Assembly: GCA_031835245.1 (NCBI GenBank) | Contig: JAVKOQ010000325.1 | Coordinates: 15,001 to 58,018, forward strand | Length of the DNA: 43,018 bases | Source of the DNA: Balamuthia mandrillaris | Taxonomy: Eukaryota > Discosea > Longamoebia > Balamuthiidae | Direction: 5' to 3' | Shown here: one piece after another, positions 1 through 8,994 of the stretch | Numbering within the stretch: position 1 is the stretch's first letter | Layout of the letters: every line of letters starts with the position of its first letter | Position numbers and translations under genes: made by a program | The notes under the pieces: model-generated | What the model saw: the letters and a program-made list of their open reading frames with translations, nothing else | Databases searched by the model: none | What the model was told of the DNA's origin: nothing

Positions 1-570
1 TGCTTATCTGCCCGGATATCGCCACAGGGCAGATAATCCACATCCCAATTAGGAAAGCCAATGGAGGAGAGGAGAGAAGAGAGGGGAGAGGACATGATCT
101 TGGTGACATGGGAGTTTCTTCCTATTGGTCAGTTTCATGAATCCCCCTCAGATTTTAGTCTTTCTTTCTATTTTAGTTTCTAAAATCTAAATCTTAAAAA
201 CAAGGCAGGAAAGTGGCACTAGAACAGAGGCCTTAGTCAAAAAGAGGAAGAGCAGTTAGGGAGAGGAAAAAACAATGAGACCCAAAAGATTCTGTTGATG
301 GTTCCCATAGTTGCTTGACTTGGCAATTGGTACCGTAGGTCCCTCTGTGCGCTTTTTCTTCGTATTTCTGATATTCACACTCACTTTATTCACATTATTT
401 CACCATTGTGTCACTTGCCTAATGACCATTTCTACTTGGTGCTTTTCACTTTTTCTCTGCATGTCAGTAAGAAGAGGTTTGTAATCACAGCAAAGATAAC
501 CTTTTCAACTATTTGCTTGTTCTCTTTTCATTCCCCTCTCTGTTCATCTTTCTGTCCCTCCTTGAATCAG
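1..570. other. No clear gene; possible intron or upstream sequence
   Basis: I see no convincing coding exon here. The stretch is AT-rich with a short purine-rich run near 66-92 and an ATTGG (CCAAT-type) box near 124. The last 80 bases are pyrimidine-rich and end in a good splice acceptor (TTGAATCAG), so at least the right end is probably an intron feeding the exon that starts at 571. Confidence 0.4.
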
Positions 571-687
571 GCGGAACCGAGTTCAACCAACAAGAACGAC
601 GCTGCGGCCAGTACCGTTCCAAAGCAGGTGATGAACCTCAACGGAGCAAAGCGCACAGGAAGTGGCTCTGCAGCGAACGTGATCTAG
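571..687 (+). CDS. Possible terminal exon of an unrecognised gene
   Basis: A pyrimidine-rich acceptor ends at 570 and an open frame runs from there to a TAG at 685-687, giving about 38 residues rich in Asn, Ala, Ser and Lys with no recognisable domain. An AATAAAA polyadenylation-like signal follows near 747. A second frame is also open across the same bases and would end near 749, so the reading frame is not settled. The upstream exons lie outside the window or in sequence I cannot resolve. This is supported only by the splice site, the base composition and the downstream signal. Confidence 0.3.
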   Translation, partial: AEPSSTNKNDAAASTVPKQVMNLNGAKRTGSGSAANVI

Positions 688-834
688 GCAGCAATGAGCA
701 GCAACGTATCAAACTCATCCCCTCCTTGTTTTTTTTTTTACTACAATAAAATTAAAATTTTTATTGCACCAATAATAATTTTCTGATAATTATCAACGAT
801 AATCAAAAAATCAAACGGAGCAGCATGACGTTCT

Positions 835-878
835 CTCTGCCGGCGGATATATCCATACCGTATATCCCGCCGGCAGAG
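835..878. repeat. GC-rich hairpin
   Basis: The arms CTCTGCCGGCGGATATA and its complement lie about 19 bases each side of a short loop, with one bulged base. It sits about 190 bases downstream of the stop codon of the minus-strand kinase gene, so it could be a 3' end structure of that transcript or the remnant of a small inverted-repeat element. No function is shown. Confidence 0.6.
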
Positions 879-898
879 CTTGCCAGAATTTCTTCTTC

Positions 899-957
899 TC
901 TTTCCTCTCTCCTCTCTCCTCTCTCCTCTCTCCTCTCTCCTCTCTCCTCTCTCCCCC
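899..957. repeat. Microsatellite, period about 7 (CTCTCCT)n
   Basis: This is a pure pyrimidine tract on the plus strand with about seven copies of a seven-base unit. Open frames across it are artefacts of the repeat. Confidence 0.8.
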
Positions 958-1069
958 TGCCCTCCCCCTCTTTCCGCCCGAATGAGGAATGAAACAAGAA
1001 GAAAGGAAGGCATCATGCACAAGCAGGTAAAAAACTAAACAACAAGAACAGCAGAGTGGCAGAAAGGCT

Positions 1070-1750
1070 TCACATGGTGTTGAGCTTGGTCAAGATTTGC
1101 TCTGCGGTGAGGCGCTGCCATGGATCACGTTCCATGCACCACTCAAACAACTCTCGCAACCGCTTCTCTCCCTTGAGCTTCGCGTTCCTTGGCCACTCCG
1201 GCCGGTTGCTTTGCCCCGAGTGTGCCGTGAACTGGTGCGGAGAGCATGGTCCCTCTTCAGGTTGCTTGAGCGTAATCAGCTCCCATAAGGTCATTCCAAA
1301 TGACCATACTGTTCCCATCCATCCATCCATCCATCCATCAACAAGAGTTGAGCTTTAATGATCAGCAGAGAGAGAGAGAGAGAGAGAAAGAGAGGGAGGA
1401 AGAAGAAGAACAAGAACAAGAACAAGAACAAAAACAAGAACAACAAGAAGAAGAACAAGAAGAAGAAGAAGAAGAAGAAGAAGAAGAGCACGCACCGTCC
1501 GCCTTCACTCCATAACCTCCACCAGACCCTGCCAACACTTCAGGAGCAATGTATCCCACTGTTGCAGCCAGCCAGAGTAAAGGAGAAACAAAGAACCCAA
1601 GAGATGAAGTGTGCAACCAAGCAAGAGCGAGTTGAACGACAAAATCATGAAGGAGGGGAAGGAAGGAAGGAAGGAGAGAAAGGATACAGGTGCCAAGGAA
1701 GGTGAAGGCGCGGTCAGAAGGAGCCAGGCTTTTTGAAAGCCCAAAGTCGC
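1070..1750 (-). CDS. Protein kinase, C-lobe exons (TKL/Tyr-kinase-like), 5' part unresolved
   Basis: Three phase-compatible exons are visible: 1688-1750, 1496-1558 and 1070-1308. They join into DFGLSKSLAPSDRAFTFLGT, then LGYIAPEVLAG, then VWSFGMTLWEL, and end ...RDPWQRLTAEQILTKLNTM. These are kinase subdomains VII (DFG), VIII (APE), IX (here VWSFG) and XI (the R in WQRL), so the activation loop and C-lobe look intact. The protein should transfer phosphate from ATP to Ser, Thr or Tyr; the APE and WSFG style is closest to TKL and tyrosine-kinase-like kinases. Introns are 129 and 187 bases. I could not find the ATP loop, the catalytic HRD or the start codon upstream. The region above 1751 is filled with microsatellites and with exon-like sequence readable on either strand, so the gene may have a long intron or be truncated. 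Confidence 0.85.
1364..1490. repeat. (GA)n and GAA/AAC purine repeats in kinase intron
   Basis: A GA dinucleotide run is followed by AAGAAC and AAGAAG runs. On the coding (minus) strand of the kinase gene this is a polypyrimidine tract lying between the donor at 1495 and the acceptor at 1309. Confidence 0.8.
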
Positions 1751-1760
1751 CTGTTTAAAC

Positions 1761-1819
1761 CAACCAACCAACCAACCAACCAACCAACCAACCACCCAAC
1801 CAACCAACCAACCAACCCA
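1761..1819. repeat. (AACC)n tetranucleotide microsatellite
   Basis: There are about fourteen copies, one slightly altered, just upstream (on the minus strand) of the DFG exon acceptor at 1751. The tract reads GGTT on the coding strand. Confidence 0.85.
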
Positions 1820-1903
1820 ACCACGCAAATATGAACAAAGTGCAAATGGAAAAGAAAAGGAAAGAAAAGAACAGAACATTTATTTTTTTTGAAAAAAAAC
1901 ACT

Positions 1904-2033
1904 GCGATGGCGATGGCGATCATGGCGATGGCGATGGCGATGGCGATGGCGATGGCGATGGCGATGGCGATGGCGATGGCGATGGCGATGGCGATGGCGA
2001 TGGCGATGGCGATGGCGATGGCGATGGCGATGG
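1904..2033. repeat. (GATGGC)n hexanucleotide array
   Basis: About 21 copies of GATGGC are nearly perfect, with one early interruption (GATCATGGC). It can be read as (Gly-Asp)n or (Ala-Ile)n, but there is no sign that it is translated. It probably lies in an intron of the kinase gene. Confidence 0.9.
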
Positions 2034-2237
2034 ATGATGGATGATGGATGATGGTAACAATAACAGGAGAAGGAACGGTAACAATAAAATCCAAAGCATT
2101 AATTTCTTTAAAAACCTGTCTTCCTGCTTTGTTCATCAAAACTTTCTGTTGTGCTCCCTCCGTTGTTCTTCCCTCTGGTTTGTCTTTGCTTTTTGGCGGC
2201 ACGAAGTACAAATGTCGACATGAATAAAAAAGGATAG

Positions 2238-2322
2238 ATGAGATTAGATAAGAGAGTGGAGAGGAGATTTTACTGAGTGATGAGATTAGATAAGAGAGCG
2301 GAGAGGAGATTTTCCTGAGCGA
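2238..2322. repeat. Tandem duplication, period 41
   Basis: Two diverged copies of a 41-base unit starting GATGAGATTAGATAAGAGAG lie end to end. On the minus strand this stretch is pyrimidine-rich and followed by acceptor-like AG sites, consistent with intron sequence of the kinase gene. Confidence 0.7.
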
Positions 2323-2442
2323 CCGAAAGCAAGTGAAAGCAGAGCATGATAAAGAGAGAGCATGAAAGGACAGAGAGATTGAAAGAACAGAGAGAGAACG
2401 CAACCTTTGAGAAGAGAGCAAGAGAGAGCTGGTTCTTTGCAG

Positions 2443-3142
2443 CGGATCCAGCGGAGATGGTCGCCGATGGAGAAGCTGAGCCCACCGCCGACCTTCTTGG
2501 TGAGCTGGAGGGCTGCTGTCATCACCGCCGTGGACTTGGCGCGCGTCTATCTATGGGCTTTGTTCTGCTTTTGTTGCCGCCAGAGTGCTCCCTTTTGTTG
2601 TGGTTGATTAAGGGAGGAAAAAGCATGAGAGAAGGAGAGAACCAGACCATATAGTGTTCGCCACTTCTCTCTCTGCTCTCTCTGCTCTCTCTGCTCTCTC
2701 TGCTCTCTCTGCTCTCTCTGCTCTCTCTGCTCTCCCCTCTCCCCTCTCCCCTCTCTCTCGCTTCTGTCTAATTACTAAATTTTCTGTTTGTTTCTTTGCA
2801 TACTTTGCTTTCGACAAGCTTCCCTGCTGCCACGGCTCCTTCTCCTCCTTCCTCACAATTCCCTTCTCCTCCTCCTCCTCCTCCTCCTCCTCCTCCTCCT
2901 CCTCCTCCTCCTCCTCCTCCTCCTTTCCCTTCTGCTGCTGCTGCTGCTTCTGCGTTTTGGACCCAACATCTTTGCATCTCTTCACTGGCCTCTGCTCCTG
3001 CATTGCAGAATGAGGAGGTGGCGAGGAGCTTTCCGCCCGACTTGGAGGATGGGGCTTGTGCGCTTGATGAACAATGTAGAGACGCCTTGGCCCGTTTACT
3101 GCTCATTGAAGGGCTGAGGGAGCGCCCATTGACGGCTGACAT
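2443..3142 (+). CDS. Possible exon pair of an unrecognised plus-strand gene
   Basis: Candidate exon 2443-2499 has a strong acceptor (TTCTTTGCAG) and donor (GTGAGC), and exon 3009-3142 has acceptor CATTGCAG and donor GTGTCT. Both are compatible in phase 0. The second exon encodes about 45 residues including ARSFPPDLEDGACALDEQ and ALARLLL, which recalls the last helices of a Ser/Thr kinase domain, but that resemblance is weak. The intervening 509 bases hold long (CTCTCTG)n and (CTC)n pyrimidine repeats, typical of coding-strand introns in this window. A possible last exon after 3205 (RNNWQRSIHQRIYPP...) ends near 3308. The first exon could instead belong to the minus-strand kinase gene, since the minus strand is also open there. 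Treat as a hypothesis. Confidence 0.35.
2666..2925. repeat. (CTCTCTG)n and (CTC)n microsatellites
   Basis: A run of about ten seven-base units (2666-2740) is followed further on by some nineteen CTC units (2866-2923). The Gly, Pro, Ser, Glu or Leu runs predicted from these tracts on either strand are artefacts. Confidence 0.85.
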
Positions 3143-3568
3143 GTGTCTGTGCTCCTTCCTTCCTTCCTTCCTTCCAAGCTTCATCATCCACACTGCCGAA
3201 GCAACAAGAAGGAACAATTGGCAGAGGTCTATCCACCAGCGTATCTATCCCCCTTCCTCCGAAAAAGTTTTTTATTTTTTTGAATTTTTGAATTTTTGTT
3301 TATTATGATGAGCATCAAAAGAAAACGTCGGACATTATGCTAAAAAGACATTTAAAGAAGTGCGTCCCTGACAGGTCTGCCTGTAGAACATTCTTTCAAG
3401 ACAGGCCCCTGATATCTTTTGTGGAGCTTGAAGAGCAGATCCACAGCTCTAGGTTGGTATGTTCATCAGCTTGTTGAAACAGGTGGCAGCCTGAGACGGG
3501 AGGCGGGAAGAAGAGCATTTTGATTTGGGAAAAAAGAAAGAGAGAGAGAGATAGAAGAAAGCTGCAAG
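3143..3568. other. No gene identified
   Basis: The stretch holds a short (CTTC)n run near 3155-3175 and mostly AT-rich sequence. On the minus strand, an acceptor near 3500 opens a short frame (...LFQQADEHTNLELWICS...) that ends near 3396. On the plus strand, a short open stretch (SFVELEEQIHSS) overlaps it. Neither can be tied to a gene. The right end probably belongs to the decayed transposon that follows. Confidence 0.4.
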
Positions 3569-4850
3569 ATGAGAAAGAATACAATGGAGAGAGATTGTGA
3601 AGAAGAGACATTAGCAGTTGTGTCTTTACTCCAGTACAAACAAACCACTCGCCTTCAAACCTCCTCCAAGAAAACCACTCTACAAGGAAGGGAGGCACTA
3701 CGCGTGAGCATCCAAACACTTCACAAGGATGCTGGCCTCACACCAGCACAAATAGCTCGACGACGCTTGGGTTGTTCTGCTAGTACAGCCTAAAGATGGG
3801 TCAGAAATATAGGTGATTGCCCCTCTGTAAGAGACAAGCCTCGCCTTGGTCGGCTATGGAAGCAAACACCGGTGTAGTCCAAAAAAAGATGAGGAAGTTG
3901 TCTCATGGAAAGTTCCGCCGCTCAACATGCTGAGTTGCTATGCAGGTGTGCTCAAGAGGGTGTTGTAAAATAAGAACGGGAATGATGGCGGAGACAAAGT
4001 AAGTACGAGACCCGAACTTAATTTACTAAAAGTGAAGAGTACAAGTGATAGTAAAGTATCTTGTGTTTTGTTGTAAGTTGTCCCGAGAGGAAAAAGAAGA
4101 AGAAGCAAGGAGAGGCAGTATTTAAGCTAGAACAATTATCCAAAAAAGAAGAACAGAGAATATCAGCATAAAAGGGCAGAGAGAGAAAACAACAAGAAAG
4201 GAGAAGTTCAAGAAAGGAGAAGTTGGACACCGAGAGGTTTCCTCAGGTCGACAGGCATGAGGGAGAGGTCGACAGGAAGAGAAGAAGGGCTATTATGTTG
4301 GAGTTTTCCAACAAGGGGTTGAAGTTAGCAAGAGCACCAGCCATAATGAGCTAAACAAGAGGAGGAGTTGATTGCACACCGTCAGGTAACACAACAAAGA
4401 CTCCACATCAACTACAACCACAACCACAACCACAACCACAACAACAACAACAACATTAAAAACAAGAAGAAGAATACTCAAGTTTGCACAAGCCTACCCC
4501 AATCACAACTGGGATGCAACTCTTAGAATTGATGAGAAACACTTCCCCTTGTTCGGTGCCTGCCAACTGCAAAATTGATGTAGTTTAGGATTACCCTGGT
4601 GTGGAGTATGTTTTTCAACCAGTGAAGCACCCTCTAACTTCTCGTGTTTGGGGAGGCATTTACAGCTTCAGTGCAACCCCTCTCATACCCTATGAAGGAA
4701 CTGTCAAGACCGAGACTTCTAAGAGCTGGACATCTTATTAATTCCCAACGCCTGTAGTTTCATCTGCACTTTGTTTGAAAATCAAATATGAATGTGGCTC
4801 AAAGATATTTCTACTGTGTAGTGGTCTAATTATATTGGACACCCTTTATA
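3569..4850 (+). mobile_element. Decayed Tc1/mariner-type DNA transposon
   Basis: The first part encodes a helix-turn-helix (DAGLTPAQIARRRLGCSAS), then after an in-frame TAA a stretch RWVRNIGDCPSVRDKPRLGR, which is the usual GRPR-like linker of Tc1/mariner transposases, and then KKMRKLSHGKFRRST. Further on, LKFAQAYPNHNW and RIDEKHFPLFG match the region around the first catalytic Asp of the DDE/D domain (the D of DEK), and VWGGIYSFSATPLIPYEGT matches the following strand. Several stops and frame changes break it, so it is dead. About 450 bases between the two halves start with a perfect donor (GTAAGTA near 3998) and may be an intron or a later insertion. The sequence at 4820-4850 (TGTAGTGGTCTAATTATATT followed by GGACACCC) looks like a Tc1-type terminal repeat; I found no matching left end. 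Confidence 0.75.
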
Positions 4851-5190
4851 AACACTAAAAGTTCGGAACAGTGTTCAGCCTTCCTAACATTGAATGTTCA
4901 GAAAAGTTCAATCAACCACCAAAGATACTGTGATGGCAAAGAGCTGGTCCAGGTCCTTGCCATCTTGTAGTGTTGAGGGTTGAAACTTGTTTACATAACT
5001 TCCATGAGTTTTTTGTTCAAGCATATTGTTCATAACTTGGAAATGACTTGGCATGGTTACATCATTGTGGGACATGAGTGTGGTGAACCAACCAAAAAAC
5101 CATACTACAGATACATAAATATGGAGGAGGATTGCTCTGCGTCCCTCTTGGGATATCAAGGGAATACTTATTACAATTATTGTGTAATTT
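4851..5190. other. No gene identified
   Basis: The sequence is AT-rich and of mixed composition. A 73-codon open frame starts at 4980 on the plus strand but has no recognisable motif, no clear splice sites and no neighbouring coding signal, so I do not call it a gene. Confidence 0.4.
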
Positions 5191-5357
5191 TAAAGTCTTG
5201 AAGAGGAAGGAAAATAGATGAACTGGGATGGAAATGGCTGCTAACAGATGGATGGTGGAAACTAACTTGCTGTTAAGCAAGTTAGTATTGAATGGTCCAT
5301 CTGTTAGCAGCCATTTCCATCCCAGTTCATCTATTTTCCTTCCTCTTCAAGACTTTA
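5191..5357. repeat. Large hairpin with 62-base arms
   Basis: Bases 5191-5252 are the apparently exact reverse complement of 5296-5357. Inside the loop a second perfect pair, ACTAACTTGC (5261-5270) and GCAAGTTAGT (5277-5286), continues the fold. The right arm is the start of the first unit of the tandem array that follows, so the left arm is an inverted copy of part of that unit. This could be a fold-back product of replication, or the terminal structure of a small non-autonomous element. Confidence 0.9.
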
Positions 5358-6020
5358 CCATTGGTTTTCAGGTAGGTGCCTTGGTTGTGGAGTTTTGCTT
5401 CTTAGAAATCCAAAAACTTCCAACCATAGAGAGATGCATTTCTTTGTTGTGCTGTGTTTCCTTGTCAGCTCATCTGTTTTCAGCCATTTCCATCCAAGTT
5501 TATCTATTTTCCTTCCTCTTCAAGACCTTACCATTGGTTTTCATCCAAGTGCCTTGGTTGCCTAATAAACCTTCTGGACATTTCTAGTGGATTGCTTAGC
5601 TTTTTGGTGATCTCAGCCCCTAATTTTTGACCAGTCCATTGGTTTTCAGCTTTTTGGATGCCAGTTCATCTATTTTCATTTGTTGTTAAAGGCCTGAGCA
5701 TTGGTGTTCATCAAGGTCCATTGGTTGTGGCGTTTTTCATCTCAAATCATCAAAGGCATAGTTTACTTTATAGGCCTTTGCTTTTTTTGACAAGTTAATT
5801 TCCACTCACCTGTTTATCCATGTTCAGCCATTTCCATCCAGGTTCATCTATCTTCCTTCTTGTTCAAGGCTTTGTTATTGGTTTTCAGGTAGGTGCCTTG
5901 GTTGTGGAGTTTTGCTTCCTAGAAACCCCAAAAAGCCTACCTACCACTATAGGCAATTCATTCATTCTTTTATTGTATTTCTCTTTTCTTATCAGCTTAT
6001 CTGTTTTCACCATCAGGACC
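5296..6020. repeat. Diverged tandem array, period about 172
   Basis: Units begin near 5296, 5467, 5640 and 5813, with a partial fifth near 5997. Shared pieces include CAGCCATTTCCATCC, TCATCTATTTTCCTTC, CATTGGTTTTCA and GGTGCCTTGGTTGTGG. The units differ by substitutions and small gaps, so the array is old. Short open frames across two units repeat the same peptide (IGFQVGALVVEFCFLE) but nothing else suggests translation. Confidence 0.75.
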
Positions 6021-6093
6021 GATGATTTTACGACGTACTTCAGGCAGCAATCTCATTGCGTAAGCCGCAGCGTAAGCCGCCTCGGTCCACCCA

Positions 6094-6588
6094 CTAACTC
6101 GCGATGATGACTCCACATTCATCGGTTGTGTTGTTGGAGGAGATACTGGGCATGGTCTCCCTCATGTGGTCCCGCTGCTGGTTGTACCATTCATCATTTG
6201 ACTGGTGGAGTGATAGTATCTTCTGAAAGAGGTAAAAAGATGGGTTGAAACGGAAGATTGAAAAACAAAAAGTTGTTGCTTTTGTTGTGTGGTCGATAGA
6301 AAATAATCCACCCACGTTTGGTAGCAGCGTTCGTCAAGGAGTAGATACCAGCAGAGGAAGAGGCTGCTACTTGCATCCAACAAAGACACTCACTTTGGTT
6401 TGCTTCTTTCTCACTTCTTTTTGTTGAATTAATTTCTTTCTGTCTGATCTTTCTTTTTTTGTCGTTTGTTGTCGTTTCTTTCTTACTGGGATTTCTCTCC
6501 TATCCACTCCCTTATCCTCTCTCTTGTCCACTGGGATTTCTCTACTATCCACTCCCTTATCCTTTCTTTTATCCTTCAGTGTTTCCAT
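6094..6588 (-). CDS. Hypothetical gene, exon structure uncertain
   Basis: The best-supported part is a terminal exon from a good acceptor (ACCTCTTTCAG near 6228) to TAG at 6094. It encodes KILSLHQSNDEWYNQQRD and then a Ser/Thr/Asn-rich end. Upstream, a stretch reading CWYLLLDERCYQTWVDYFLS joins it in phase 0 through a donor near 6265. Further upstream, a 5' open frame from ATG 6586-6588 encodes a very basic peptide with two copies of a 15-residue repeat (DKRxDKGVDxREIPV) and reaches a strong donor (GTGAGT), but the gap to the middle exon would be an intron of only about 30 bases. No domain is recognised. The three pieces may not belong to one gene. Confidence 0.35.
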
Positions 6589-7005
6589 AGAAACCGATTT
6601 CTTTATTTTAATCTCCCCTTCAGAGGAGGCAGCTCAATGCCACAGCAAACCTCTATAAAATCATTTTTCATTAAACAACTTTTTAAGTAGAATCAATTTC
6701 TTTCCATAAGGGCATTATCTCTGATTTTAAGGTCACTTGGAGGACTCTTTTATCTATCACCACAACTCTTCTATCTTATCTCATGTCTATCAACTCCGAG
6801 TACTGTGCTTTCAAACACTCGTCAGTACCTGACCGAAAAAGGTCCTCACCCATGCTCCATTGTGAATTGTGATCGCTGCCGTGAGTTAGAGGAGAAAAAA
6901 TCTACACGAACAGGCAAAGTCCTATCCCAACCTTTTCCCTGTCATCACAAAGGTTAGCCAAAGACAACATATTTGGAATGCTTTCTGTCTCTCTTCCACT
7001 CCCTC

Positions 7006-7045
<40 letters not shown>

Positions 7046-7200
7046 TTTCTTCTTACTTGAATTGTCCTGTGTTCTTTCTTCTCTCTTTCTCTTTCTCTTT
7101 CTCTTTCTCTTTCTCTTTCTCTTTCTCTTTCTCTTTCTCTTTCTCTTTCTCTTTCTCTTTCTCTTTCTCTTTCTGTTTGTTTTTCTTTAAATAATAACAA
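6589..7200. repeat. AT-rich spacer with (TC)n and (CTTTCT)n microsatellites
   Basis: No gene is seen from 6589 to about 7000. A (TC)n tract covers about 7012-7042 and a (TTTCTC)n hexanucleotide tract about 7083-7176. Both are pyrimidine on the plus strand, the coding strand of the transposase-like gene that follows. Confidence 0.7.
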
Positions 7201-7204
7201 ACCT

Positions 7205-8938
7205 TTAAAATTAGATGGCTGTTGTAAAACTTTTGGTCAAGAGAGCACCTGCATTACTCATGAGCTGCATGAAGAACACGACTGCAAAGTGGAATTGGAA
7301 TGTGAGCGATGCAAAAATGCACAAACAGCAAAAGCAAAACAAGAACAAAAAAGAAAAAGAGAAGAGGAAGAAAAACAACAAGCAGAAGAAAAAGCAGAGT
7401 CACATGGGAGAAAAATACAAAAATGCATCAACATGATGGCAGAGAAGGATTGAGAGACACAAGTCAAAGAGACAATCAACTTACCTGAAAGTGAGGTACA
7501 AAAGATGCAAGCAGAGGCGTTTTTGTTAAAGCTTTATGAGAAGGAGACTTTAGGTGAATGTTTAGTCACATTGATACAAGAAGACCCAGTACTTATTTGG
7601 TACCTTGTTGATGAGTTGCCCAAGATGAAAGAATTTCTGGAACACCAACACAAACCAACACTAGCAGCATTGTTAGCCTATAAAGACATACTGCAAATAT
7701 CAGACAAAGATTGGCATCATACTGTTACCTTATTTGAACTTGGAGAATATGCTATGTTGGCACACTTGAAAAAGTTGCGAAGTGGTTACTACAACAAAAA
7801 ACACCAGCAACAACAAACATCATTATCAAGTTTGCTTTTGATGGTGCAAATATGACTTCAACAAGAAGAAAGACACAAGCTGATAACAGATGATTTGAGC
7901 CTTGCTGAAGTACAGTCTCCAAACAACTGTCATCAATACATCATCTACATTGGTGGAGAAAGCAAAGAGGAGTTTGAAAGAGAATTGAAAAGCATAGCAC
8001 CGATAATAACATATCTTACCAAGAACAAAGTAAAAATTGATGGCTGTGAATTCAAGCTTGAACCTGTGCTTGTTTGTGACCTCAAGGTGCTTGTGACGCT
8101 TCTTGGCTTGTATAACTGCTACCATCCAAAGTGCTACTGGAAGTGTCCATGGTGCCTTGCCTCAGAAAATACCATTTACGACTTCATGGTGAAAGAATGG
8201 CCTTTACAAGATGAAACAACGATGAAGAGGTTAGCAAAGGAAGCAACAGAGATACCAACAGAAGGAGGAAAAGAAACCTTTGCAAGATATAATTATGGCA
8301 TTACTGGACAATCAGTGCTTCCTTTTTCTTTGGACCACATCATCCCTTATATGCTGCATTGCTTAATGGGTGTGACAAGGAAACTCTTTGAGTTGTTAGT
8401 AGAAGAAGCATATGAGAATGAGGAAATAGGAAAGAGATACCTGACAATACTAGAGGAGATAAACATCAAGCTTATTCCAGAAGAATCAAGCAGCAAAAAG
8501 AAGAAAAAGTGAACACTGCTTGAGCGAGTGAAAAAGTCACGCCTTACTCGTCCTCAACACCAAGCTATTATTGAACATCATCAACGCTTTTTAGAAGTGC
8601 TAAAGCAAGGAGCACAAACATCAAAGCAACAAAAGAAAGTAGCTGATGTTATTGAAGTGTGGACAACATATCATAAGCTTATCTCACTTGCTGTACATAA
8701 TAAAGTAAGTAATAGTTCAAAACAAAATGAAACAAAACAAACTAAAAGAAAAAGAAATCTTTAAAAAAGAAAAAAACAAAGAAAAAAACAAACTAAAAGA
8801 AAAAGAAATCTTTAAAAAAGAAAAAAACAAAGAAAAAAAGCTAAAATAGGTACTTACTTTTTTTGAAGGTTAATATCACAGAAAAAGAGTGGCTTAAAAA
8901 GGCAAAGGTGCTTTGGCAAGGCTTTTACTGCTCGCTAT
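7205..8938 (+). pseudogene. Broken transposase-like gene with Cys-rich pocket
   Basis: One main frame encodes, in order: a Cys/His-rich start (LDGCCKTFGQESTCITHEL, then HDCKVELECERC), a Lys/Glu-rich linker, a helical region (LYEKETLGECLVTLIQEDP), the piece IIIKFAFDGANMTSTRRKT (in a shifted frame), QSPNNCHQYIIYIGGESKEE, then VLVCDLKVLVTLLGLYNC with YHPKCYWKCPWCLAS, and LDHIIPYMLHCLMGVTRKL. The order 'acidic Asp, LLG, C-x-x-C, LH-lxG' is like large proteins repeated in oomycete, sponge and Hydra genomes that I believe are DNA-transposon transposases. I cannot name the superfamily. An in-frame stop near 7450, two frame changes around 7770-7900 and a stop near 8510 break it. The C-terminal stretch (RLTRPQHQAIIEHHQRF) runs to a donor at about 8703, with a further piece (EKEWLKKAKVLWQGFY) after 8880. 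No terminal repeats were found. Confidence 0.6.
8738..8839. repeat. Tandem duplication, two 51-base A-rich units
   Basis: Two near-identical units starting CAAACTAAAAGAAAAAGAAA lie back to back in what is probably an intron of the broken transposase-like gene. Confidence 0.85.
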
Positions 8939-8994
8939 GATAGTAAAAGAAAAAACAAGAGAGAAAAAGAGAAAAGGGAGAGGGACCAGTATCA

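Noticed and set aside
1831-2421. (Gly-Asp)n and (Ala-Ile)n proteins
   Set aside because: They come from the GATGGC hexanucleotide array and lie in probable intron sequence.
2768-3217. Poly-Gly, poly-Pro, poly-Glu or poly-Ser proteins around 2866-2923
   Set aside because: They are readings of a CTC repeat in several frames and both strands.
4980-5201. A 73-codon open frame before the hairpin
   Set aside because: No motif, no splice sites and position next to decayed transposon sequence; chance is the simplest explanation.
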